64,000 nucleotides of DNA from Choanephora cucurbitarum (GCA_025331435.1 JAIWNI010000041.1:62001-126000), one strand, 5' to 3'. Shown: positions 1 through 10,299, counted from the stretch's first letter. Notes: generated from the letters alone by a model not told the origin. Numbers and translations are program-made.

Positions 1-1
1 T

Positions 2-1666
2 TCATATGGTATTGGGTATATCTGAAAATGGGTGTCTGTCGGCAATGGACTTTGTATAGATGTTGTAAAATTTGCCATCCTTGGGCATCCATCCATACTC
101 ATCTGCACCTCCAGGAGAACGAGAACGAGATTCACCAAGAGACATAGGAGAAGCGACGGCAGACAGCGAACCAAACAATGCGGGAGGAAGTTGGGCAAGA
201 TTAGCGTCATCGGCAGGAGGGTCATAATAAGTTGGTCTTATAGCACTTGCTAACCAACAACCTGTCATCCACGAATCTTGACGGCTGATTGTCGCTCCAA
301 TGGTGCTGCCACGGTCATCAATACAATCAATCGATTTTCGGATCATGGTCGCATTTCGTTCCAAATCAAAGATCAACCTGAAGAGCAGGGCCAATGATTG
401 CTTAAAGTCGTGAAACGAAGATAGATTTCGAGGAAAATGAATGATTCCCTGATGAATGGCGGCATAAAGTCCAGGTTCAGTCAGGTGAACAGTTCCAAGG
501 TGAGCATGAAGGTTATTTGCTTGCAAAAACCATGAGGAGGGTACAGTTGTCTTTTTATTCAGGAGATGCTGAATGCAGTCGTCCAGGTTGTCCTTGGCTT
601 CTCTGAATAGCTTGGTCAAATCACCGTTGATTTTCGAAGAAGATCCAGCCTTGGCCACTTCCGACGCAAGCAAATCATGTTCATTGTGTCGTGAGTCATA
701 CAGAATCCGAATGTCTACCTTGAAACCGACATTCACTTGTTGATAGATTCGTTTTCTTGACATAGTTCCATGGCAAGGACTTGATTCACCAATTTTCAAC
801 CGTAAGATACCATGGACGTCAATAATGGACTTGAGCAACGGAGACCATATTTGAGTTATGAAGTCGCATTCGGTGACGCGATGCAGGTTATCAGGATTTA
901 ATAAAAATGCATTGGATTCCAATATATGAATGAGAGTGACATTCAGTTTCTTCTTCGTTTCAGTTGATGAGGTTTTGACAAGGCGGATGTAATCGATAGC
1001 TTTTTCAGTATCATTGTGTTTCTCCAGTAGCGCAGCCACAACATCATACGTTTGATCAAAGATGTCTGGGAGAGAAGGATGAGTGATTCGATGCCTAAGG
1101 GTAAACTTGCTCTCAACGCGATGCCAATCCTTTTCATCAGAATGTAAAAAGGCTCGAGTAGACTTGGAATTAACCAGATCCAAAATCGAAGATAAACCAC
1201 ATTTCATCCAATATCGCTGCATATCTGTCAATTCCATGCCATTCTTCCAAGATTTGAAGATGTGAAGGGCCTCACGCTTGATTCTTGTGCCAAGAGTTGA
1301 GTCTTGGAAGTAAAACGCATCATGTTCCTCCAGCATTAAATAGTAGGATAGCAATTTATCGGTTGATTCATCAGTTTTCATCACCGATTCTCGTTGAAGC
1401 TGGTTCTGTTGTGGTTGACAATCTTGTTGTTCCTGTGGCTCTTGCTGAAGATTCCGTTGTTGTTGTGACTCTTGCTGTTGCTTAGATGGACCCAGGTTTT
1501 GCTCAATTGATGCTTCAAGTCCTTCACCAAACACACTGGCTACCAAATCTGGTCGGTCAGATGTATTTTGACCAGGTAACAATTCTCTTTGGATCTCATT
1601 CCAGCGAGGATTAGCTGTAAATGTGATGAACAAAGAAGGCTTTCCGAAATAACGAACAATAGCCAT
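2..1666 (-). pseudogene. Chimeric ORF: Helitron Rep fragment fused to Mucorales-type protein
   Basis: One open frame of 554 codons. Residues 1 to about 43 match the start of the Helitron Rep/helicase-like domain (FGKPSLFITFTANPRW, then RPDLVA). After residue ~45 the similarity stops and a Gln-rich stretch (about 63-92) begins. From about residue 95 the protein resembles an uncharacterised family I recall as multiplied in Mucorales, with a middle part rich in hydrophobic helices and motifs such as QIWSPLLKSIIDVHGILRLKIGES and a basic/acidic tail. No catalytic motif was recognised and I assign no function. The frame ends with a stop at positions 2-4. The family copy's own start may be the internal Met before KTDESTDKLL. 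Directly upstream (minus strand) the same frame continues into the Helitron coding region, separated by one TAA at about 1672-1674. The fusion could be gene capture by the Helitron, or insertion or rearrangement after its death; the sequence alone does not decide. Confidence 0.6.
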
Positions 1667-3406
1667 TGAGTCTTGGTATTACTTAGCCATAAATCTTGCT
1701 CCGCCTGTATAAGAACTTGGCACGATGAAGCGTTTGCCCAAAGAAGTAGCATCGACATCCTCAGAGATAAGCGCATCTTGCACACCATTGTAGAGGTCAG
1801 CACGAATATTTGATTGATGCGTTTCGATCCAGTCTAATTTCGTTTGATCGCAGATGGCCCAAACATCAACCAAATATTGTTGGAAAAGTCTTTTTGCGTA
1901 AAACAAAGTAGGAAATTCTTGCTGTCTTTGATGAAGTCGGAACCTGTAGTATGCTCTTTGTGTGAGGCGACTGTCTTGACCATCCAATCTTAGACCCCAG
2001 TTCCAGCCCAAATCTCCCATTGGAAACAGCAATGTGTAATGCAAGGGCATATACAACGCATGAGTTTGTGAGATAGTGGAAAAAGAAAACTCTCCCTCAG
2101 AATGTCGAAGATAAATTCGAATTACTCTGAAACTATCAGAGGAGCTTTCATTTGGCAAAATAGCAGCTACCTCACTGGCTGTAGGCACATTCTCAGTTCG
2201 TCTATCTTTGCCAGCCACTAATTCCATCTTCAACGATGGGTAAACACGAATGAAAGACTGTTCTTCGTGATTTGTCAGTGTACAAAAAGTTAACAATAGA
2301 AATTAAGCTAGTCAAAGAATTCCTGTTTATTGAGTGTAAAAGTACATGGTATTTATAGAAGAAGTATCTGTGTCAGATCATAGATATTAGGTGAAGGGTT
2401 TACATTGATAGCTGGGATATGCATTGATAGAAGAGATTAGACTCAGTTTATCTTCTGGGTCTAGCATGATAGAACCCTGTTATCTAGGATCTGGTTGATC
2501 CATCATTTTGGTTCATATCCTAAACCCTGAACATTTCCACGTTGTATTACATCAGTTATGATGATCCAGCTTTATCGCATTATTGAGTCATTATGAATTA
2601 TGCTATGTTGTATACTTGACACAACACTTCGGTTGTACCTTCAAGAAGCTCATAAGGATTGCATTGATGAAGCTCTGTAGACAATCCTTGGATTAGCTCA
2701 TTGTCCAAGTCCTCATTGTTTGCAGCTCGAATTGATGCTGCGTATTCAGGGTCAAAGATATAGAGTTGTGCATATCTAGCCTGATTGTTATTCTCAGCGG
2801 AAATTGGCTCTTGAGTGTGGTACATTTGGCCATGAATTTGGAAGGGCATGTTGGTGAGGTTGCTGTTGCTAACTTCACAACGCAAAGAAGTGAAAGCGAA
2901 AGCAGCATTAAAGCGTCTCAAATTATTTTTGAAATGCTGTCCGCGGGAAGTGACGTCCTCATACAATCCCTTCACATAGGAGGGGGGGATCTTTCAGCAA
3001 ATCTACTTTGACAGCACCAGCCTTGCAACACAACATCCAAAAAAAACGTTGAATTAGAAGGTAACTCAGTCTTCCAGTGCTTAGCTCCACATTTGTCGCA
3101 AACTTGATCCATTGAGCCTAAATCGAATGGCTGGAGGCGAGAGAGCTCAGAAACATATGCTGCAGGCAACTGAATTCTTTTTTGTCGAGTTCTGGGTTCG
3201 TTGGCATTGGCTGTACGATTGTTGTTTCTTAAAGATCTTTGTCTACGCTCCTATGAAATAGAATGAGGTTAGTGAGATGTTTTGCTGCTTGACTCTAGCT
3301 CAAATCTTACACGACAGATATTGAAAGTAACAAAAGTATTGTGTTGAAATGTTGCACCACATGTAGTGCATTCTTTAGTTTGTACGGATGTAAGAGGGTT
3401 GCTCAT
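1532..3406 (-). mobile_element. Decayed Helitron Rep/helicase N-terminal region
   Basis: Minus-strand remnant of a Helitron rolling-circle transposase. A putative first exon (3311-3406) encodes 32 residues with a CxxC pair (ECTTCGATF), followed by a 60-bp GT-AG intron (3251-3310). The second part begins ERRQRSLRNNN and continues to the zinc-binding CDKCGAKHW region near 3090. A frameshift lies near 2972-3000. The block 2598-2975 contains GLYEDVTSRGQHFKNNLRRFNAAFAFTSL and YAQLYIFDP, typical of the Helitron-like N domain. Stops follow near 2600, 2575 and 2553, and a solo LTR splits the frame. The block 1679-2296 holds LPTASEVAAI-like and YMPLHYTLLFPMGD motifs, then a TAA near 1672 before the MAIVRYFGKPSLFITFT segment. 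The HUH and helicase motifs are missing because the similarity ends near 1535. The element is clearly inactive. Confidence 0.8.
2279..2551 (-). repeat. Solo LTR (273 bp) nested in the Helitron remnant
   Basis: An insert begins TGTA and ends TACA, the inverted termini expected of an LTR. It is flanked by the direct repeat TCAG at 2275-2278 and 2552-2555. Read on the minus strand it has a TATA box (TATAAATA near 2350) followed about 20 bp later by AATAAA near 2330, the promoter/polyadenylation order of an LTR. Removing the insert and one TCAG rejoins Helitron coding similarity in one frame (VYNIA...LTNHEEQ, still with stops). It is unrelated in sequence to the LTRs at 3941 and 10510. The 4-bp duplication supports insertion of a full element followed by LTR-LTR recombination. 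Confidence 0.7.
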
Positions 3407-3940
3407 AGTAACAGGAAAAATATAAACTTTTGAAGAAAGAGTAATAAAAAAAAATTTGAAATTAAGAGGAAACCAAAAAAACAGGACGTGACGTAAGTAC
3501 TTTTATTTAATCTGTTATTTCAGTATATATTAGATCAGTACAAACTCGATAATCTGTGAGTACATCAGATCCTTTATTGAAAACATATAAATAGTTGTTG
3601 TTAGAAGACATTAGTTCTGTAAACCCCTTCTCAAAGTAATAAACAGTTTAAAACAGTCTCACTGTACTCTCTCTCTCTCTCTGTCTCTATTATCTTTCCT
3701 CTATCTTTCCTCTTGAATCACTACCAAAACATCACATGAAGACATATTGTTGTCTAAAAATAGTTTTTGTTCAGTAAAAGTGTTTGACATTGACCATAGA
3801 GTAAAGACATCTGTTAAGCTTCAACAAAAAAAAAATATAAAAAGTTAGCGAAACCAGCCAATAAACGGCTGAAAATTATGAGTCACGTGATTGTCACGTG
3901 ATGTATGGAAACCCTTATTAAACATTTAATTTTAACCATC
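3407..3940. other. Non-coding spacer between Helitron remnant and retrotransposon
   Basis: No gene seen. It holds a (CT)n run near 3667-3685, a TATAAATA near 3585 followed by AATAAA near 3640 on the plus strand (which could be a second old LTR, about 3489-3736, but without a target duplication), and two TCACGTGA palindromes eight bases apart near 3892-3902. The last four bases, CATC (3937-3940), are the left target duplication of the Ty3-type element. Confidence 0.4.
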
Positions 3941-4324
3941 TGTCAGCTTCACGTGGGTATGGGTGTAAGTGATTCAACTATTACGCCTGTGAAACTGATA
4001 TATAGTGTGATCACTGTGATTTAAAGATATTAAAAGATGTTCTTTATTTATATTGATAAATATATGATGTTACCTGTGATTTAAAGATATTAAAAGATAA
4101 AGACTTGTTAATATCTTTTGATCACAGCCTTTTTATACTACAACTATAAATGGTCCGGACCGGACCGACGCTGCCGCTTCGCCGGGCTGCTACTGCTAGC
4201 CTTAGGCTTAAACTTACGCTTCTTGTTGACATTCCAATTGCGTAGAAACGCAGGGATCTCCTCAGTGTTAGCAAAGTCAATAATCGTTTGGTTGCTAAGG
4301 CTACCACTATTCGTTGCTATGACA
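3941..4324 (-). repeat. 3' LTR of the Ty3-type element
   Basis: 384 bp with TGTC...GACA ends. It contains two copies of a 25-bp unit (CTGTGATTTAAAGATATTAA and following bases, near 4015 and 4075), an inverted AAAGATATTAA/TTAATATCTTT pair that could form a hairpin, and a minus-strand TATA box (TATAAAAAGG near 4127-4137). The final 60 codons and stop of gag-pol (to 4144) lie inside it. Confidence 0.95.
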
Positions 4325-7300
4325 TTATCCCCCCCTTGGTTTCTTGTTCGTCTCTGAACAACCCCAGAGGAAGCGGAAGAAGATGAGGTGGAGAACTGGG
4401 GTGGTGGTGGGCCTAAATCAGAGGTAGCAGGAGCAGGCGGCGACGTAAGTAACAGAGGATTTGGATTAGTCACAAAATGGTCTGTTGAGGCCGGCGAAGT
4501 AACATCGGTCACTTCAACTGGTATTTCTGATGAAGAAGTGATGTATTCAGATAAAGGAGCTTCATTAACATTAGTGGTAGTTGGCGGATTTACTTCAGAG
4601 CTATTGTGTACCACGGACGACACCACAGAGACAACTTGATCATGGCCTTGAACCAGCACCACTTGGTTATTCGATCCCAAAATGTTGATGACAGGCTGAA
4701 TTGAAGTAGTTGTTGATGTTTCTCTTGACTCGTCAATCGCATCTGGGTTGTCTGGCTCCATGTCACTTGTAGAAGAGGCATCTTGTATTTCCGTATCTTG
4801 AACAAAATCAGACACATCAATTCGTTCATCAGTAAGATCTAATGATACTGGCTCATTGTTGATAGGAGAGGATGAGAGCAGCATGGGCGAAGTTGTACCT
4901 GACCTTGTTGGTGATGACATTGGTGATTTGGGCTGTGACATTTGCTCATCACTTGACATGGGGTTGTTGATCTCAGCACTATCAACGTCAGAATTACTAT
5001 CGCTAGTTATCTGAATGATGCTTGTAGGTGGAAGATGGTGTATTTCCAGTTGAGACGGGGGAGCTTTTGGAGATAGAATGTCCATTGTAACCATCTTGGA
5101 AGGGCCGTCTGTCGAAGATATAATGCTAATCGCATCATGAAAGCTATCGTCGTCTATGCTCTCTTGATCATCATCTTTGTCAACTTGATTGCTATCTTTT
5201 TCGACTTTGTCAACTTGAATATCTGTTTGATGTTTATCCTCTTCAATATAATCTTGAATGAGACTGTCATGAATAGAGGCCATATCGTTATCAGGCAAAG
5301 ACAACACATCGTTATTACTTGCAGTAAATGACAGCATATCGTCATCTTGACAACGTAAAGCAGGTTGAGGATTAGGTTCTACTAAACCGACTTCTGATGG
5401 TGGAGTTAATGCAGGCAGGGTTATTGTCTCTGGGCCTACTATCGGTGGTGGTATGTCTAGAGGTGACATAGACAAGCTTGCTTGGCGCGGCATCGTCACT
5501 ACAGGGGCAATGGGATCCACATAGTCCTGTTGAAGACTGTTCTCCTTGGAGGCCGCTCTAACTAGCCTTCGAGAGGTAGTGGGATCGTACCATGGTCTAT
5601 CTGGTTTATCACCCTCCGCAGGCTTCAGTCTGTCGATATGCACCAAGGAGTCTAATGGTTCACCAGTTACTGTTTCCAAACGATATGTCCCATATTCTGG
5701 GTACGAGGCCACTACCATATAAGGACCCTTAAACCTAGGCTCTAGCCCATACCGACCCTCATGAGAGAGCATCACCATATCACCAGGTTCAAATGACAGC
5801 TTCTTTACATGTTCATCCCATCTTTCTTTGTCTTTATCAGCAATAGCTTTTAGTCTGAATTCTGCAGCTGCTCTGTGTTGACCTAGTTCCTCTAACTCTC
5901 TTGAGGTAATGTCTGCTATTGTGCGGGGATCTGCTTTTGCTGATCGATCAAGATATGGCTTGACTTCATCTCCGGGAAGACGTGGTTCACGACCGTACAC
6001 CAAAAAGAAAGGTGAGTACCCTGTCGTACTATGTTTACGAATGCGGGTGGCCCACAATGCAGAGTGTACAAAATCATCCCACCTGTGGATGGCGCCATTG
6101 GTATACTTTCTAAGCATCTGCTTGATGATACCGTTGTAACGTTCTACCTTGCTGTTGGTGCGAGGATGGAAGGCTGAGGTGAGTTTATGATTAGTACCCA
6201 CACGACGTAGATAGGCTTCGACTAACCCGCTTGTGAAGTTAGCTCCACGGTCGGTGATGATCTCAGACGGGCAGCCAAACTTCATAACAATCTCCTCGTA
6301 AAGGAAGTCTGCAACAGACTCTTGTGATGCAATGGGCACTGCTCTAGCAATCGGCCAGTTTGTGAGTGAGTCGACCGCAGTGAGTAGCCACTTGTTTCCG
6401 TTGATAGTGGTAGGCAGTTCACCCACGAAGTCCAGGTGCCAGCGATCAAAGGCCTTCGGTATAGGCAGTGGATGCATTACATCCTGGTGGGCTCTAGTAC
6501 GCTTACTGTTTATTTGACACTCTGGGCATGTTCTAAGCCAGTCTTGAATGTCCTTTTTCATTGACGGCCACCAGTAACGTGACTCCATCATGTGGATCAT
6601 TGTCTTGAATCCGGCATGCCCAAACCCAACATGGTACTTCTCAACCCAGTCGACCCTGTCTTCAAATGGAACAAATTGAACTTCTTTGACTTCGGTAGTT
6701 TGGTTTGCTTTCTCCCCCCTCCTCAGTGTCACCTTCCGGTAAACACGATTGTTACGAACAGAGAAGTTAGAACGTTGAGCTTCGAGATGGTTTTTGAGTT
6801 GTTCAGACTTGAGCTTAGTGATATTGTCTTCTTTTAAATAAAGCAATGGCCAATCGGCCTTTAACTCAGGTGACAAATGGTCCCAGGTGACATAAAGAAA
6901 GTCGGGTTCCAAGGAGTCAATTAGAGGATGTTCAGCCAACTCAGCACTTCGCGACAAGGCATCAGCGACCGCGTTTTCCTTTCCAGGCTTGTATTGTACT
7001 TTGGGCGAATACAGTTCATATTCCGCAATCCATCTGACGAGGCGACTTGTAGGCTTAGTCTGCGACTGGAAGTAAAGAAGAGGCTTATGATCACAAAGAA
7101 CTGTATATCCAGCCTTACAACCATCAACCAAACAACGCCAAGTACGCAAAGCATGGATGATAGCGATGAGCTCACGCTCTTGTGCAGGGAACCTCTGTTC
7201 AGCGAGGGACAACTTTCTCGACTCATAAGCGATCGGAGCCCAAGTGTTTGTATTTGTATCAGGTTGAAGCAGCACAGCACCAACACCAAAATCACTAGCG

Positions 7301-10299
7301 TCTGTCTCAATTCGAAAAGGAAGATCAAGATTGGGCAAGCGAAGAACTGGTGGTGAAGTCAGTAAAGTCTTAAGCTTTAGAAAGCTTTTCTCACACTGGT
7401 CATTCCATACAATGGCCCGCTTCTTTGCTCCGGTACCATGAGTTAACTCAGTTAGAGGGGCGGCAATTGAGCTGAAGTTAGGACAAAAGCGACGGTAATG
7501 CTGAGCAAGACCAATAAATTGTCGTACCTCTTGTACATTTGATGGCCGAGGCCAGTTGTGAATAGCTTTGACCTTAGATTCAGAGGGTAAAATACCATCA
7601 GCGTTGATTTTAAAACCGAGGAATTCAAGTTCACGAGCAGCGAAAGTGCACTTCTTGACATTCAGTATGAGCTTTGCTTCATTGAGTTTCCTCAATACTT
7701 CGGTGACATGATGCTTGTGTTCCTCTTCGGTACGACTGTAAATCAGGATGTCATCAAGGTACACCAGAGCAAAATGGTCAATGCAGCCGTCTAAGACTTG
7801 ATTCATCATAGACTGAAACGTAGGAGGTGCGTTACTCAAACCGAAAGGTAAGACCAGAAACTCAAATTTGCCGTACCGGGTATTAAAAGCGGTCTTCGGA
7901 ATATCAGAGTCCTGTACCCTTATTTGATGGTACCCTGACTTTAAGTCGAGGGTGGTAAAGAACGAAGCACCTTGTAAATGATCCAGACATTCGTCGATTC
8001 TAGGTAACGGGGTGGCGTTCCTTTTTGTTAAGCTGTTAATGGCACGATAATCAATGCACATTCGCATAGATCCATCCTTTTTCTTGACGAGCAAAACCGG
8101 GGAACCCCAGGGAGAACTACTTCGACGGATTAAACCCAGAGACAAAAGTTCATTCAGCTGCTTATGAAGTTCATCCAGTTCGGCAGGGCTCATGCGAAAT
8201 GGCATGCGATTTACTGGTTTAGCCTCACCTGTGTCAATGACATGTTGAACACCTCTGTTGGGTGGTAATCCAGGGAGGGAATCCAGAAAAACAGAGGGAA
8301 AGTCCTTGGGTAGGTGAGACCAAAAGGAAGCATCGATGTCATGAGATGAAATAGGCGAAGGCAAATCGTCTACCAGATATAAGAAACATGCTTGAGCACC
8401 CTCTTTAGCCACGGCTTTCTTAGCCTGTTGTTTTGACATGAGGTAATGTAAAGTAGTTGGAGCCACAATATTATCCATATCACCACCTAAGTTATCAAGA
8501 ATAGGCATGATAACACCATTGGCATCATCTTCAAGACAACATGTCACCCTCCAAGAATCATCCAACCAGTTAGCCTTAGGTGTATGTGCCTTCAACCAAG
8601 AACGGCCCAAAATTAGATCAAACTTCGTATCGAAAACAAAGGCAGAGACAGGGCTTGAATGACCTTGTAAGTTCAGATTGAAAACAACACGGTCTGTAAT
8701 GGGAGAGGTGTTACCTCCTGCAGTTTCAACTTCACGTCCGTGAACATGATGATGCGTACCTGCTATCGTATCAGATATTTTTGGTGAGATATAATTCTCA
8801 CTAGCGCCGCTATCAATGAGAATATGTATGTCTAATGGCGAACCATTGAGAGATGTAACTACACCATGATACAACGGCAAGTTACAGGATACAACTGTAT
8901 TTAGATGAGAGAGACGAGCTGCGTCTAGAGCAAGAGAAGAATGGTTGAGGCTTTGATCGTCATCGATCGAGTGCGAACTCTTCAAAATACCTGGCACAGT
9001 GATGGGCATGAGCTCCAGAGGTAGATGAGTATTATTGTCAGAAGCGTTCGTCATGTTAACTGAAGTGGGAAGAGAGGTATACTGATGGCTCAACTCATTC
9101 TCACATTTATGAATGGTCTCAGCCGTAGTATGCATGACCTCATTATGTGATACATCTGAGACTGAAGTCGATGATACATAAGATGATGAATCAACTACTT
9201 TATTATGACTAGTAGACTTAGGGGAGAAACTACGATCATAGTCCGGTTCAGTAGCGCTAGAGTCAATGGCATTCAAGGAGGAAGTCTTGACATTGGAACT
9301 AGAAGAGGCACCACGATTACCAGTTTGGGTTTGACGATACTTGTCTTTCATTTTTGATTCATAATTAGCTAGATCCTTAGCTCGGGTGCGACATTCATTA
9401 ATCTTGTGACCCTTACGAGAGCAGTAGTGACAACTACCAGCGAAGGAGGGACCACGAGAGACCCGGTTATCTTTGTTACCACTAGCATAAGAACCTTGTT
9501 GAGGATAATGGTTACGTGAGTGAAGAACATCACAATCCATTGGATCATTGAGGGTTTGAGATGACTCCAAGGCTGTACCATTATGAGTAGAAGAGCGGAT
9601 AATGTTAGGGGCGTAACCATTGTTCTTGACGGTGGACTGTCCAGATGGATGATGTGCAGCTTCAAAGTCCAAAGCTTCACGGAGCACTCGCTCAAGTGTA
9701 CGGTCACCAATGCTAATACTTCGTATACGTTGAATGAGCTCAACATCGCGAAGTCCACGAAAGAAGATATCAGACAAGAACCGATCCATGACTTGTTGAG
9801 GAGTCAAACCCGAAGTGTTGAGCAACATCGAAATGTCCATGAAGGTATCAACATATGCTTGAATAGAGGACGTTTGGCGAGTGTTATAGAGGCGGTCACG
9901 AACCATGTCTTCTGCGTTAGCAGGACGAAAAGTGATGACTAGAAGATGTTTAAACGATGGCCAATCAGATGGGCCGGTACCATTAATTTCCTGACTTGAG
10001 AACCAGGCTTCTGCACGACCAGAAAGAAGGGTACGAGCAAAACGGAAGGTTTGAATGTCGTCCCACGAATAATACTCTTTCAAGCGGTCAATTGAACGGA
10101 GCCAGCTATCTAGTTTCCACACATTACGACTTCCATCATACGCTTCAGGACGTTGTAGTTGGATAGATGGTGGCTTGGCTAAAATATTTTGAGATGGGTC
10201 AGCCGTCTGAGATTGGAGTACCCTGGTCAATTGAGTTACAAAGTCAATTACAGCGGGGTGTACATTTGAGTCAGAGGGAGGTTGATGGGAGTTATCCAT
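4144..10299 (-). CDS. Gag-Pol polyprotein of Ty3/gypsy-type retrotransposon
   Basis: A 2051-residue single-frame polyprotein with no frameshift between gag and pol. Gag has a CCHC zinc knuckle (CHYCSRKGHKINEC, about residues 289-302). The aspartic protease has LIDSGAS near 495. The reverse transcriptase starts about 665 and has YLDD near 847. RNase H has DASDFGVGAVLL near 1000. Integrase has an HHCC zinc region about 1223-1262, catalytic Asp in WHLDFVGEL (~1289) and ITDRGANF (~1350), Glu in KVERYNG (~1385), and a GPY/F module (PRFKGPYMV, ~1525). After it comes an unusual ~490-residue tail, Ser/Asp/Thr/Pro-rich and low in complexity, ending with two basic clusters (KKRKFKPK and PAKRQRR) that look like a bipartite nuclear localisation signal. 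The last 60 codons are within the 3' LTR. The start was chosen as the first Met of the frame, about 210 bp downstream of the 5' LTR. Confidence 0.95.
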   Translation of the reverse strand: MDNSHQPPSDSNVHPAVIDFVTQLTRVLQSQTADPSQNILAKPPSIQLQRPEAYDGSRNVWKLDSWLRSIDRLKEYYSWDDIQTFRFARTLLSGRAEAWFSSQEINGTGPSDWPSFKHLLVITFRPANAEDMVRDRLYNTRQTSSIQAYVDTFMDISMLLNTSGLTPQQVMDRFLSDIFFRGLRDVELIQRIRSISIGDRTLERVLREALDFEAAHHPSGQSTVKNNGYAPNIIRSSTHNGTALESSQTLNDPMDCDVLHSRNHYPQQGSYASGNKDNRVSRGPSFAGSCHYCSRKGHKINECRTRAKDLANYESKMKDKYRQTQTGNRGASSSSNVKTSSLNAIDSSATEPDYDRSFSPKSTSHNKVVDSSSYVSSTSVSDVSHNEVMHTTAETIHKCENELSHQYTSLPTSVNMTNASDNNTHLPLELMPITVPGILKSSHSIDDDQSLNHSSLALDAARLSHLNTVVSCNLPLYHGVVTSLNGSPLDIHILIDSGASENYISPKISDTIAGTHHHVHGREVETAGGNTSPITDRVVFNLNLQGHSSPVSAFVFDTKFDLILGRSWLKAHTPKANWLDDSWRVTCCLEDDANGVIMPILDNLGGDMDNIVAPTTLHYLMSKQQAKKAVAKEGAQACFLYLVDDLPSPISSHDIDASFWSHLPKDFPSVFLDSLPGLPPNRGVQHVIDTGEAKPVNRMPFRMSPAELDELHKQLNELLSLGLIRRSSSPWGSPVLLVKKKDGSMRMCIDYRAINSLTKRNATPLPRIDECLDHLQGASFFTTLDLKSGYHQIRVQDSDIPKTAFNTRYGKFEFLVLPFGLSNAPPTFQSMMNQVLDGCIDHFALVYLDDILIYSRTEEEHKHHVTEVLRKLNEAKLILNVKKCTFAARELEFLGFKINADGILPSESKVKAIHNWPRPSNVQEVRQFIGLAQHYRRFCPNFSSIAAPLTELTHGTGAKKRAIVWNDQCEKSFLKLKTLLTSPPVLRLPNLDLPFRIETDASDFGVGAVLLQPDTNTNTWAPIAYESRKLSLAEQRFPAQERELIAIIHALRTWRCLVDGCKAGYTVLCDHKPLLYFQSQTKPTSRLVRWIAEYELYSPKVQYKPGKENAVADALSRSAELAEHPLIDSLEPDFLYVTWDHLSPELKADWPLLYLKEDNITKLKSEQLKNHLEAQRSNFSVRNNRVYRKVTLRRGEKANQTTEVKEVQFVPFEDRVDWVEKYHVGFGHAGFKTMIHMMESRYWWPSMKKDIQDWLRTCPECQINSKRTRAHQDVMHPLPIPKAFDRWHLDFVGELPTTINGNKWLLTAVDSLTNWPIARAVPIASQESVADFLYEEIVMKFGCPSEIITDRGANFTSGLVEAYLRRVGTNHKLTSAFHPRTNSKVERYNGIIKQMLRKYTNGAIHRWDDFVHSALWATRIRKHSTTGYSPFFLVYGREPRLPGDEVKPYLDRSAKADPRTIADITSRELEELGQHRAAAEFRLKAIADKDKERWDEHVKKLSFEPGDMVMLSHEGRYGLEPRFKGPYMVVASYPEYGTYRLETVTGEPLDSLVHIDRLKPAEGDKPDRPWYDPTTSRRLVRAASKENSLQQDYVDPIAPVVTMPRQASLSMSPLDIPPPIVGPETITLPALTPPSEVGLVEPNPQPALRCQDDDMLSFTASNNDVLSLPDNDMASIHDSLIQDYIEEDKHQTDIQVDKVEKDSNQVDKDDDQESIDDDSFHDAISIISSTDGPSKMVTMDILSPKAPPSQLEIHHLPPTSIIQITSDSNSDVDSAEINNPMSSDEQMSQPKSPMSSPTRSGTTSPMLLSSSPINNEPVSLDLTDERIDVSDFVQDTEIQDASSTSDMEPDNPDAIDESRETSTTTSIQPVINILGSNNQVVLVQGHDQVVSVVSSVVHNSSEVNPPTTTNVNEAPLSEYITSSSEIPVEVTDVTSPASTDHFVTNPNPLLLTSPPAPATSDLGPPPPQFSTSSSSASSGVVQRRTRNQGGDNVIATNSGSLSNQTIIDFANTEEIPAFLRNWNVNKKRKFKPKASSSSPAKRQRRSGPDHL
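4325..4338 (-). other. Polypurine tract next to the 3' LTR
   Basis: On the minus strand AAGGGGGGGATAA lies immediately before the LTR start TGTCATAG. This is the expected position and composition of the plus-strand primer. The tract is also coding, giving the Gly-Gly-Asp-Asn of gag-pol. Confidence 0.8.

Noticed and set aside
4118..4357. Short frames within the LTRs (4118-4357, 10687-10941)
   Set aside because: They are out-of-frame readings of the gag-pol tail in the LTR; the sense frame accounts for the coding signal.
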